Shown piece by piece: positions 25,826 to 34,509 of a DNA stretch of 64,000 bases. The notes beneath the pieces were generated by a model. It ran no database searches and was not told the DNA's origin. It worked only from the letters and a program-made list of their open reading frames with translations. The stretch spans positions 434,001 through 498,000 of the forward strand of contig NZ_BAABRO010000004.1 in assembly GCF_039545035.1 (NCBI RefSeq), written 5' to 3'. The position numbers were made by a program, and so were the translations under genes. Each line of letters begins with the position of its first letter. Within the stretch, counting starts at the first letter, position 1. The DNA comes from Novipirellula caenicola. GTDB lineage: Bacteria > Planctomycetota > Planctomycetia > Pirellulales > Pirellulaceae.

Positions 25826-28036
25826 ATGGATGGCACAATGTCGCAAAATGATTCTATCGCCTCGTCGACGTGCTTTGCACCGACGCGGGGTCTATTCGGA
25901 CGACTCGTGATCACGATTTTCGTCGCTGGTTGCGGCTTGGGCAGCGCGGTGGGCGAGCAATCGATTGGCTCCGCCGAAGGTTTCAATGCGGATGCAGCGG
26001 CGACGAATCTGATGGTCGCCGACGTCCCTGATCTAATCCCCATTCCCGGCAGCGGTCACCCCGTCATCGTCAAACCCGAAGGCCGTGTGTTGATTGCGGC
26101 CGATGCACCGGCGCCCCTGAACACAGTGTCCCCCGTTGTGCCGCTGCCGCCTTCGCCGCTGCAACCGCAACCACCCAGCTCTGCTGCGAATCACAGCAAG
26201 ACGTCGCTGCCCATCGAACCGCATCTGCCCGCAGAACCGCATCTAACCACAGCGTCAAATCCTCGCGACCTCTCCGACTCGCGGCAAACCGAGACGAGTC
26301 CGCACAACGTCGCCGCACAGCTGGACGCAAAAGGTAGCATCACGTTTCGCAAAACGCCGCTGAACGAGGTGATCTTTCTGCTGAGTGACCTTTGGAAGGT
26401 CAACATCGTCGCGGCTGATACGATCAACGGTGAGGTCAGTGGTACCTTTTTTGAAACCCCGCTGCGCGAAGTCTTGTCCGCGGTCCTCAATTCATCCGGC
26501 TACAGCTACCGTCAAACGGGCAACAGTTTGATCGTGTTGCCGATGGATCAAGTAGGGTCCGACAATCCTGATTTTGTATCGCGATTGATCCAGCTGCCAT
26601 CTGCCGCAGGCGATTCCGATACAACGATCGATGCAGTGCAGCTATTGCTGAGCGACCGGGGGCAAATCCGCAAACTTGGCAACGGAGCGATCTTGATCGT
26701 CGACCGCCCCGAACGCATCGACAACGTGCAAGAGCTAATCTCGCATCTATCGCCACAACACGCTGCGGCAAGTCCGGCGGTCCAAGATCTGCCCGCACCT
26801 GCGGTAACGTTACCGACCAATGAATCGTTTCTCGCGACCGACGGCATCGCCTACTTTACGCCTCAATTCACCGAAGCCGAAGAGATGACCGAGTCGTTGC
26901 AAGCGGCGCTCGGTGACACCATCACCGTGGCAACCTATGCGAAAGAAAATCGCATTATGATCAAGGGAACCCCGGATCAATTGCGATTGGCGGCTCAAGC
27001 CATCGAACAACTTGATATCCCTCGTCCCCAAGTCCGCATCACCGCATTGATCTATGACGTTTCTTTGAAAGAGGCCGAAGGCCTTGGCGTGAATTGGTCG
27101 CATGGTCCTCATAGCCGAGCGACGAGTTTGCTCAATGCGGGCACCGACGAAGAGATCAGCGTTTTTCGAAATGCGATCGAAGCGGGCACCGATTTGGGGC
27201 TGGGCAGCCCGACGTCCTCCCTCGGATTTCGCACGCTCAATAACTCTTATGATGCTACCGTGGCACTGCAAGCACTCAGCGCCACATCCGAAGCCAAGAT
27301 CCTTGCGGACCCAACCGTCACCGTGGGCGATCGCTGCCAAGCGTCGATCAAAATTGTCCAGCGGCTACCGATCGTCACTTCGATCGTGACCAGCACCGGG
27401 TCCATTCCGCAGGTCGAGTTCGAGGAAGCGGGAATCATCTTGAACGTCACGCCGCGGATCAGCCGCGACGGGACTATTGAAATGCAGGTGCGACCTGAAT
27501 ACAGCGTCGTTGCCGAATATCGTGACGCCTACCCCGTGATCGACAGCCGCAATGCCGAGACGACGGTCCGCGTTGGCAATGGGCAACTGTTTGCGATGGG
27601 AGGGCTGCGTCAAAAGAGCATTACCGAAACCGTACGGGGAGTCCCCTATTTGAAAGATGTCAAATACATCGGTCGACTGTTTCGTAGCCACGGCAGCGAG
27701 GTTCGCGAAAGTGAGTTGATCGTCTTTCTAAAGCCAGAGATCATTACCCAATACGCCGCGGGAACGCTTCGCGAGAACCAAGCCGCCTGTGTGGCCAACG
27801 CTCTATTGGACCAAGTACCGTACGCCAGCCTTTGTCCCAACACTCCAGATTGCCGGAACCCCGACTGCCCAAACCATCATCCTCGCGTTCGTGTGAACGG
27901 GGGTTCTGTTGAACTCGAGATGATCGGGGGATGCGGCATCGGATGTCTCGAACCGATGAACTCATTCAGCAGCGAAATTCCCATCGATTCGATGAGCGTC
28001 CCTTCGCAGGTCGAAATTGTGCTGCCATCGCCGTAG
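25826..28036 (+). CDS. Secretin (GspD/PilQ family) with a Cys-rich C-terminal tail
   Basis: A 736-residue outer-membrane secretin. An N-terminal hydrophobic signal (about 24-38) precedes a Pro-rich linker (about 90-150). Residues about 170-235 match the STN/N0 domain (FRKTPLNEVIFLLSDLW). Two N-type repeats follow (about 240-310 and 340-415), then the secretin core (about 415-650: VGDRCQASIKIVQRLP, EAGIILNVTPRIS, MGGLRQKS, ELIVFLKPEI). The last 80 residues contain a Cys/His cluster (CPNTPDCRNPDCPNHH and GGCGIGC), unusual for the family. It follows the PilM/N/O-like genes in an operon and should form the exit channel. Start may instead be ATG 25838. Confidence 0.88.
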   Translation: MDGTMSQNDSIASSTCFAPTRGLFGRLVITIFVAGCGLGSAVGEQSIGSAEGFNADAAATNLMVADVPDLIPIPGSGHPVIVKPEGRVLIAADAPAPLNTVSPVVPLPPSPLQPQPPSSAANHSKTSLPIEPHLPAEPHLTTASNPRDLSDSRQTETSPHNVAAQLDAKGSITFRKTPLNEVIFLLSDLWKVNIVAADTINGEVSGTFFETPLREVLSAVLNSSGYSYRQTGNSLIVLPMDQVGSDNPDFVSRLIQLPSAAGDSDTTIDAVQLLLSDRGQIRKLGNGAILIVDRPERIDNVQELISHLSPQHAAASPAVQDLPAPAVTLPTNESFLATDGIAYFTPQFTEAEEMTESLQAALGDTITVATYAKENRIMIKGTPDQLRLAAQAIEQLDIPRPQVRITALIYDVSLKEAEGLGVNWSHGPHSRATSLLNAGTDEEISVFRNAIEAGTDLGLGSPTSSLGFRTLNNSYDATVALQALSATSEAKILADPTVTVGDRCQASIKIVQRLPIVTSIVTSTGSIPQVEFEEAGIILNVTPRISRDGTIEMQVRPEYSVVAEYRDAYPVIDSRNAETTVRVGNGQLFAMGGLRQKSITETVRGVPYLKDVKYIGRLFRSHGSEVRESELIVFLKPEIITQYAAGTLRENQAACVANALLDQVPYASLCPNTPDCRNPDCPNHHPRVRVNGGSVELEMIGGCGIGCLEPMNSFSSEIPIDSMSVPSQVEIVLPSP

Positions 28037-28066
28037 CAGCCAGTTGCGGCAATTCCTCGACGCCGA

Positions 28067-29374
28067 TCAAGCCGCGCGGCGTTGCGGCACCGATTCGGTC
28101 GCCACAGACTCGCGTCGCATTGACAACACTTCGACCGTCTGCGTCGGAGGTGTCCACTGCATTCCCAGCATCCGCCCTAGTCGTGTGCGGCGAACCAGCC
28201 CTTCGTAGGTCAACAAGCTCAGTCCGACCGCGATGCAGAAAGCTGCCGCCATCTTGACACTTGGCGGCGTCGCAGGCATCCACTGTTTCAGATCAATATG
28301 CACCAACCCGAGAATGGGGTGATGAACCAGGTAGATCCAAAACGAAGCGGCCGCCAAATACTGAAGCGTCAGTGAAAGATGATTGATTCTTCGGCTGACC
28401 GCGATCGCCAAAAAAGTCACGCTATAAGCCGCCAACACCGTCACCACGGCAAGTCCTGAATGCGCTAACAGGCTGTCGCCGTATTGCAGATTCCATCGTC
28501 CTAGCGAAACGGCGGTCAGCAACAGCATCACGCTTGCAATCGCCATCGATGTGACTCGGTTTTCAAAAAACACCAAACTGGGATCCACTTTGGCAATCAA
28601 CATTCCCGCGGCGAAGAACGTTCCGCTGTAAACCCACTTGCTGAGCACCGGAAGATAAGCGTGCTGAAATCCCCACACGACTTCGGGTGCAACCAACAGC
28701 GTGACAACGCCTGTTCCGGCCAGCAATGCCAACGCCAACGGCCAACGCTCGGCAATCTTACTACATAGATTTCGCAGCGAATCAAAGCGAGCGACTGCCG
28801 CGACGACCACCACGTAGAAGAACACGTAGTGCAAGAACCAAAGATGGCTCAGGCCCCATAAATCTTGATCGACGACGCCGTCGAACTTCAAACTTTTTAA
28901 CTTGACCGGTTCCACGATGCCCTCGCCGACCCAACCAAGTACCCAGGTGTATAGGTCCATTGGCAAGATCACACACACCGCGAACGCAAGTGGCACCAAC
29001 AATCGTTTGGCACGACTTCGCACAAGCGGACCGCTGCCCCGGTTGGAGAAGGTTTGCCAAGCAAAAAAGCCCGCCAACACCAAAAACAACGGCATGATGA
29101 AGACTTCGATGCCCCAGAACAGCCAATCAACCGATGGGCTGGCGGAATCACGAACCGACCACACCAATCCCGGCATCGGGTTTTGCAGGTACGGTACACA
29201 AGCGTGAAGCAGCACCACGGCAAGCGCAGCGACGCCGCGAACCGCATCGAAACCCAACAATTTCGGTTTCGCCGGTACACGCGACGTACGTCCAGCCGAT
29301 CCGCCATCACCGCCATCAGAGAGATGCGGAGTTGCTTGCCGAGAACGCGGGGTGGGGAATGCAATAATCTTCAT
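28067..29374 (-). CDS. Acyltransferase family 3 membrane protein (OafA/YrhL-like)
   Basis: About 435 residues with ten or so hydrophobic helices. The family start motif FDAVRGVAALAVVLLHA with its catalytic-type histidine is near residue 45, and RAKRLLVPLAFAV and GLSHLWFLHYVFFY follow. These enzymes O-acylate surface glycans, peptidoglycan or lipids at the inner membrane. ATG 29374 is preferred since the longer frame adds residues unlike the family. It lies 55 bases downstream of the Gly/Gln-rich protein gene on the same strand and is convergent with the secretin gene. The acceptor is unknown. Confidence 0.87.
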   Translation of the reverse strand: MKIIAFPTPRSRQATPHLSDGGDGGSAGRTSRVPAKPKLLGFDAVRGVAALAVVLLHACVPYLQNPMPGLVWSVRDSASPSVDWLFWGIEVFIMPLFLVLAGFFAWQTFSNRGSGPLVRSRAKRLLVPLAFAVCVILPMDLYTWVLGWVGEGIVEPVKLKSLKFDGVVDQDLWGLSHLWFLHYVFFYVVVVAAVARFDSLRNLCSKIAERWPLALALLAGTGVVTLLVAPEVVWGFQHAYLPVLSKWVYSGTFFAAGMLIAKVDPSLVFFENRVTSMAIASVMLLLTAVSLGRWNLQYGDSLLAHSGLAVVTVLAAYSVTFLAIAVSRRINHLSLTLQYLAAASFWIYLVHHPILGLVHIDLKQWMPATPPSVKMAAAFCIAVGLSLLTYEGLVRRTRLGRMLGMQWTPPTQTVEVLSMRRESVATESVPQRRAA

Positions 29375-29429
29375 CGTGCATTGCAGATACCAAAACCCGC
29401 TTGACGTCGAAAAGGTCAAATCCGGCCAT

Positions 29430-30314
29430 TTATTTGCTCGTCAAGGTTTCGGGGGCCTGCGAGATAGAAAAATCCTGCGAGAGCGATGACTCCAGCTGCG
29501 ATTGGGAATTCTCACCATGTGACGTTTCAAGTGCCTCGGCCAGCGTTTTCGCATCCTTTAGTTCCTGAGCCCGAAACATCGGCACGTTGCCAAGATACCG
29601 CGACTCGATGCGATTGAGTTTGCCAAGTTTTTCCCAAGTTAGACCGTTGGCGTAATGCCATGCGACCGCTTGGGCCACGTTTTGCGATACGTTTTTAAGA
29701 GCCAATTGACGGCAAAGTTCAATCAATCTCGCGTCTTGCGTGTACTGCTCGATCGGGACCATGCGGTACTTCACCTTGGCATTGGGTTCGGGTTTGCCCT
29801 GTTCCAAGCAGACCGTCGTGGCGACCAATTTGCGAGTCTTCTGAGGGGCAATTCGCATGAACCCCATCCCGAAACCATCATTTTGCCGCGCATTCCCGCC
29901 GCCGACATTGCCGAAATTATTGCCAAAGGCATTGCCGCCCTGTTGCCCACCTTGCTGGAATCCTCCGCCGACACTTTGGTTGCCGCCACTCTGACCGGCT
30001 TGCCCCTGCGCTGCTCCGAATCCGGCTTGTTGTTGTCCACCGAATCCAAATTGCGCCAACACAGGAACTGCGGCAATCGCATCAGGCAGTTCGAGATGTA
30101 AGACGTGATTTGTATTGTTTTCAATCAACACATTCGCGCGGTTTGCATCGAGTGCAATGAATTGGACAGAAACCTGTTTCGAATCGATTGCTTCGAACAA
30201 CGCAATGGAAACCGCCGGTTCATTCGCAGCCACAAAATTGTGGCTCGAGAACGAACCGATCCACAGCAACACTGCGGCGGTGACGATACCGCGACGGATT
30301 GGCAAACAACGCAT
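29430..30314 (-). CDS. Secreted Gly/Gln/Asn-rich protein of unknown function
   Basis: A 294-residue protein with a signal peptide (cleavage probably after FVAA near residue 30). Residues about 85-150 are a low-complexity Gly/Gln/Asn stretch with repeated FGG, QGGQQGG and NNFGN segments. The flanking parts look folded (AVSIALFEAIDSKQVSVQFIA before; ARLIELCRQLALKNVSQNVAQAV after). The low-complexity part resembles prion-like or adhesive segments, but function is not known. AAGGGA precedes ATG 30314. A similar arrangement is common in planctomycete secretomes in general. Confidence 0.7.
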   Translation of the reverse strand: MRCLPIRRGIVTAAVLLWIGSFSSHNFVAANEPAVSIALFEAIDSKQVSVQFIALDANRANVLIENNTNHVLHLELPDAIAAVPVLAQFGFGGQQQAGFGAAQGQAGQSGGNQSVGGGFQQGGQQGGNAFGNNFGNVGGGNARQNDGFGMGFMRIAPQKTRKLVATTVCLEQGKPEPNAKVKYRMVPIEQYTQDARLIELCRQLALKNVSQNVAQAVAWHYANGLTWEKLGKLNRIESRYLGNVPMFRAQELKDAKTLAEALETSHGENSQSQLESSLSQDFSISQAPETLTSK

Positions 30315-30521
30315 TGGAATCCCTTGTCATTGATTTGGCGAAGTGGGTTCGATCGACACGTCGATGTGACGCGATCAAACCAGCAGCACCGAAACAACAA
30401 GGCACAAAGCATGCCAAGCACGCTTTACCGCGTTTTTCACATCGAACCGACTGAGCAGCCTAAGGCAAAGTGATACATGTGCGGCGTTTTGAAACACCGA
30501 TCATGCGCACATCGGTGGACG

Positions 30522-32027
30522 CTACTGCGCAGGCGTTTCCGAGGGTTCGGTCGACGGTGGGGCTTGCCAAGGAATACGTCCCCCTTGCTGAATCTGTGCC
30601 GCCAAACGCGGTTTCATCTTCGCGACCACCCGAGCTTGTTTGGCGATCTGGTTGTTGGCTTCCTGCGGATCGCTCTCGAGATCATATAGTTCCAGCGGAG
30701 AAAACGGATCGTTCTGCATCAACTTCCATCGCCCCTGAATCAGTGCGTGATAAGCGTGCCCTACGTAATGACCGCCTCCTTCGCGGCGGACAAAATAAAG
30801 CTCGCGATCTGAATTGGCGGAAGCGAAGGTAGACGAATCGCCGTGGAGCAGATCCTTCAATCCAATGGCGTCGATCTCGCTTGGCTGTGGTACGCCCGCG
30901 TATTGCAGAAAGGTTGCGGCAAGATCAAACGTCAATACAGGTTGATCACTGCGACTTCCCGCAGCAATCTTGCCGGGGTAACGCACCCACGCGGGAACAC
31001 GAAGCCCACCATCGTAATGACTCTGTTTGCCGTCACGCCAAGGATCATTGCTTTGAGCATGAGGCAATGAACCGCCATTGTCCGACGTAAACGCAATCAC
31101 CGTATTTTCACGCAGCCCGAGTTCATCGATACGAGCAAACAATTTTCCGATTTGGTCATCCAAATGCTCGACAAACGCGACGTTCAACGCCCGCTTGGCA
31201 TCAAGATGTGGAGCACGTTGTTGCACACGCTCTAGCCACGCGTCGGGCGGTTGGATGGGAAAATGAGGGGCGTTGTAGGCAAGGTAAAGAAAAAACGGCG
31301 ACTCGGACGCGGCGGCTTGTTCGGTTAGGTAATCATCAGCCCACTGCGTAAACAACTCCGTTGCATGCCCCTTGGGATCAATTTCCTGATCATTCAGACG
31401 CATGTAATTGTGTCCATGGCGACGATGCGTGTCGTAGTCATCCATCATGTCACCAAGAAACCCGTGAAAGTGGTCAAAACCACGTTCGCATGGTGTGTTG
31501 GGCGACGCCAACCCGAGATGCCACTTTCCAATGATGCCGGTTTGATACCCTGCGTCGCCGAGCCGGTCGGCCAGCGTTGGTACATCGGTTCGCAGGTATC
31601 CCCATGAATTTCGGGCATGCGTGCGAATGACTCCGGGGACGCCCGCACGATCGGGATACATTCCCGTCATGATCGCAGCTCGCGTCGGTGAGCACACCGT
31701 GCAATTGGCTCGCATCCGAGTCAACGTCATTCCTTCGGAAGCGAATTGGTCTAGATGCGGCGTTTGCACATCGGTCGCTCCATTGCAGGTGACGTCACCG
31801 TAACCTAGATCGTCCGCGAGAATCAGAATCAGATTGGGACGCGATGGTTGCCCCGGTCGTGTCGCGGCAGGTGCACTTGATTGCTGTGCAGCGGAGTCGG
31901 CAACGGTGATCATAGTCACAGCCCCGATAAGCAATCCCAACAACGCGAATTGCCAAAACATTGGGATCAGCGTCGGTCGGACGCCGGATGAGTGCCCCAG
32001 TGCTACCCTTCGCGTAAACCGAACCAT
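30522..32027 (-). CDS. Secreted formylglycine-dependent sulfatase
   Basis: A 501-residue sulfatase. An N-terminal hydrophobic segment (FWQFALLGLLIGAVTMITV) marks export. The metal-binding start LILILADDLGYGD is near residue 68, and the modification motif CSPTRAAIMTG, whose cysteine becomes the catalytic formylglycine, is near residue 110. KWHLG, TSDNGG and the C-terminal YDLESDPQEANN complete the family pattern. It probably removes sulfate esters from algal polysaccharides; the exact substrate cannot be read here. ATG 32027 follows a GAG-containing site; the frame upstream to 32096 seems non-coding. No anaerobic-type maturase is adjacent. Confidence 0.94.
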   Translation of the reverse strand: MVRFTRRVALGHSSGVRPTLIPMFWQFALLGLLIGAVTMITVADSAAQQSSAPAATRPGQPSRPNLILILADDLGYGDVTCNGATDVQTPHLDQFASEGMTLTRMRANCTVCSPTRAAIMTGMYPDRAGVPGVIRTHARNSWGYLRTDVPTLADRLGDAGYQTGIIGKWHLGLASPNTPCERGFDHFHGFLGDMMDDYDTHRRHGHNYMRLNDQEIDPKGHATELFTQWADDYLTEQAAASESPFFLYLAYNAPHFPIQPPDAWLERVQQRAPHLDAKRALNVAFVEHLDDQIGKLFARIDELGLRENTVIAFTSDNGGSLPHAQSNDPWRDGKQSHYDGGLRVPAWVRYPGKIAAGSRSDQPVLTFDLAATFLQYAGVPQPSEIDAIGLKDLLHGDSSTFASANSDRELYFVRREGGGHYVGHAYHALIQGRWKLMQNDPFSPLELYDLESDPQEANNQIAKQARVVAKMKPRLAAQIQQGGRIPWQAPPSTEPSETPAQ

Positions 32028-32151
32028 CTTGATCTCTTTTTGAACGTCAACAGGGAAGTCGATAGACCGTCCGCTCGGTGCGGACGGCAAAATCACGGCC
32101 CACCAGTCTGTTCATTGGGGGCTGCCAAGTCAATTCCTTGTCCCGATGTGC

Positions 32152-32192
32152 AAAAAAAAACGACTGAGGGCAACCTGGGTCACCCTCAATCG
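32152..32192 (-). terminator. Terminator of the DUF1559-lipoprotein operon
   Basis: On the minus strand a 10-bp stem with one mismatch (32161-32170 with 32183-32192) is followed by nine T residues (32160-32152). It lies 36 bases after the lipoprotein stop codon and separates that operon from the sulfatase gene. Confidence 0.92.
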
Positions 32193-32227
32193 TCGCGATG
32201 ATTGGATCAAGATTCGCAGCAAACGAA

Positions 32228-32719
32228 CTACAAGCTCAAGATGATCTCGTTTGGCCCACTTTCAACCTTGGCGGTCAAGCCTTCGACTCGGCTTGGCGAA
32301 CCATCTTTGGATCGAGAGCGACCTTGGGGAGCCATCCCGACGGGTTGCAGCGTTCCTTCGGCCATTTCTTCGGTCGAAATGGTCGGCGCGATGGTCTCCG
32401 CCGGTGCTGGCGGACTGGGATCGCCAGCGACGTGCCCTCCGATGACGGTCACTTTGTGGTCGCCAATGGCGGCCCCCGGATCGCCGGTCGAGTAATACAG
32501 GGTGAAGCTACCGGTTTCATCGGTTTCGCCATACGAAGCGGCGCCGTTGACCGTTGGATAGAATTCCACCTGAGCGTTGACGAAAGGTTTCCCTTCCTTC
32601 ATTAGCTTGCCTTTGACCTCAGCCAACGATGGCTTGTCACTTCGGCTGCATCCAAGGGTGCCGACCAGCAAAAACATTGCTAGGCCCAGCGAAAGTTTCG
32701 AGACGTGGTTCATTTTCAT
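32228..32719 (-). CDS. Small lipoprotein with a transthyretin/carboxypeptidase-regulatory-like domain
   Basis: A 163-residue lipoprotein with lipobox LVGTLGC (Cys near residue 24). The mature part, EVKGKLMKEGKPFVNAQVEFYP...ETDETGSFTLYY, has the pattern of carboxypeptidase-regulatory-like beta-sandwich domains. Such lipoproteins regularly follow DUF1559 genes in Planctomycetes, and here it is 62 bases downstream of one, with a shared terminator. It may be an outer-membrane or periplasmic partner of the pseudopilin-like protein; this is inference. ATG 32719 is chosen because it starts the signal peptide. Confidence 0.82.
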   Translation of the reverse strand: MKMNHVSKLSLGLAMFLLVGTLGCSRSDKPSLAEVKGKLMKEGKPFVNAQVEFYPTVNGAASYGETDETGSFTLYYSTGDPGAAIGDHKVTVIGGHVAGDPSPPAPAETIAPTISTEEMAEGTLQPVGMAPQGRSRSKDGSPSRVEGLTAKVESGPNEIILSL

Positions 32720-32781
32720 CAATGAGTTTCTAGATAGATCAAAAGGTGTATTGATTTGCATTGTCAGGCAAAGAATGAATC

Positions 32782-33858
32782 CTAGTACTCTTCGTTCAAA
32801 ACAGTACGGTCTTGGCGATCCGCCAACAGAGCGTAAATATCGAAACGAATATTTTCGCTGATAAAACGAACGCTTCCGTCCGCCAGCACGAACTGAGCTC
32901 CGCCACCATGCGTCGAGTTGAACACAGTGTGACGGCCCGGTCGTCCGTACCAATAGGGGCCGATTCCATGAGGCGAATAACGGCTGGTCGACGAATAGTT
33001 GATACCGACACGCGTCGACGCAATGTTCATCCAGTAAGCTTCGGATTCATTGTGGTTTGCACCACCGCCACCGGACCAAGCACCGCCATACCAATTGCCG
33101 GCTCGTTGGTCATAGAAGCTAGAGGTTCCATCGGAATTACGAATGCGGATCTCAGCGGATTGCTCGCCTACCATCAGCGTGTTGCTGGTTCCATCTAGGA
33201 TCGATGCGAAACGCACGGGTTGGTTGTAATAGTTATCCAACGCCACGATCACGCCGTTGTGATCGGTCATTCCGTGGTATCCGTTCCACGTCGAATAGTT
33301 GGTGTTGTTATTGCTGAATCGTCCCGCCACACCGACATAGTTCGAAATTTGCATCTCGAGTTGGTCCGGCGCTCCCAACGCCTTGGTGGCAGCACTTGTG
33401 TTGTCGAGCCGGGTAGTAGGAAGCGCACTCGAAGGACAGTTCAGACCAGGAACCACCAAACCGTGGAACGCTTCCCAATTGCGATTGACGCCGGTGTCAC
33501 GAGACGCCCAATCGGTCCCGCTGAATGTCGATGCTTCAAAGGCAGCACTTTGCTCAATGAAGGGCAAGATGCGAACGAGCCACGACGCCGGACGGTCGTT
33601 GGTCGCGGTTGCAGGAATCACTGCGGGCGGCATCGAACGGTAGGTGTCGTGATAGAGATGTAGTGCCAAACCGAGTTGCTTCAAGTTGTTGGAACACGAC
33701 ATACGGCGAGCGGCTTCGCGGGCCGACTGCACGGCAGGCAACAACAGTCCTACTAATACGCCAATGATCGCAATGACAACCAATAGCTCGACCAATGTAA
33801 AACCGCTGCGCCGCTCAGCACGCACGGGTCGGGCGTACTGGAATTTGAGAATCGACAT
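32782..33858 (-). CDS. DUF1559 pseudopilin-like protein
   Basis: A 358-residue DUF1559 protein with an 18-residue basic leader ending in RRSG before [14 protein letters not shown], the type IV prepilin pattern with Glu at +5. The helix runs on as LLLPAVQSAREAARRMSC, then NNLKQLGLALHLYHDTY. Typical C-terminal block: HGGGAQFVLADGSVRFIS. It is transcribed with the lipoprotein gene that follows. The intergenic leader of about 650 bases upstream should hold its promoter. Confidence 0.92.
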   Translation of the reverse strand: MSILKFQYARPVRAERRSGFTLVELLVVIAIIGVLVGLLLPAVQSAREAARRMSCSNNLKQLGLALHLYHDTYRSMPPAVIPATATNDRPASWLVRILPFIEQSAAFEASTFSGTDWASRDTGVNRNWEAFHGLVVPGLNCPSSALPTTRLDNTSAATKALGAPDQLEMQISNYVGVAGRFSNNNTNYSTWNGYHGMTDHNGVIVALDNYYNQPVRFASILDGTSNTLMVGEQSAEIRIRNSDGTSSFYDQRAGNWYGGAWSGGGGANHNESEAYWMNIASTRVGINYSSTSRYSPHGIGPYWYGRPGRHTVFNSTHGGGAQFVLADGSVRFISENIRFDIYALLADRQDRTVLNEEY

Positions 33859-34409
33859 GAAATAACTTTTCCTAATGCTTCAACCTTGATGTAAAAACTA
33901 AACTTCACCCCGGTCTTTCGATCGGAATGAAATTCACGCACTGGCACCTGTTCAGCAATCCGAATGCCCGACACCCAAACCACACGACGGCGTGACCCAG
34001 ACCGCCAGAGGGGGCGGGGCAATTAATGGGTCATAGTCTCGCTCTGAATGATCTTCTCACTGCCTTGCCGTCCCCTTACCCACCCGCCATTTTTTGAAAA
34101 TTTTTGTCAATTCCATTTTCATGGCTAACCCTTTGTAGACAGAAGGATTTAGGACAGCCCACTTGACGCACACTTCTTAGGCATCGCAGTGCTAGCGAGT
34201 TAAGCATGCCCGCGTTGACACAGTGGAGCGTGGCCTAAACCGAGGGAATTTTTGCGGTTGGGTTTGCATGCGAGAGGGTGGCCGACGGACCACGGCATCC
34301 ACTTTGGGTAGCGATTGCGACGTGGGGACCGAAAAGCGTGCTTTGCGGAGCGGACAAGTAACGAAGTCATTTTTCGCCAAGGTTCGGAGTTAAGAATGCT
34401 CTCCTCCCC
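33859..34409. other. Intergenic region without a supported gene
   Basis: Upstream of the DUF1559 gene and downstream of the terminator at 34411-34450. Short frames cross it on both strands (for example 34192-34430, minus), but they are Arg/Trp-rich, overlap each other and have no ribosome-binding site. It presumably carries the promoter of the DUF1559-lipoprotein pair; no clear box was recognised. Confidence 0.5.
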
Positions 34410-34410
34410 C

Positions 34411-34450
34411 AAAGAAAAAATCCCCCGCATCGATGAACGATGCGGGGGAT
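34411..34450 (-). terminator. Rho-independent terminator after the LRR-like membrane protein gene
   Basis: Perfect 13-bp stem (34420-34432 with 34438-34450), 5-nt loop; on the minus strand it runs into a T-rich tract (TTTTTTCTTT, 34420-34411). It lies 60 bases after the stop of the gene at 34510. Confidence 0.93.
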
Positions 34451-34509
34451 TGCAGGTCGACGAATACTGGATGTCGTAACCACCGGCGAGCGGCCGATTT
34501 TAGCGGGTC

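Noticed and set aside
34192-34430. Minus-strand short ORFs between the terminator and the DUF1559 gene
   Set aside because: Overlapping frames, Arg/Trp-rich random-looking composition, no start signal; one runs into the terminator.
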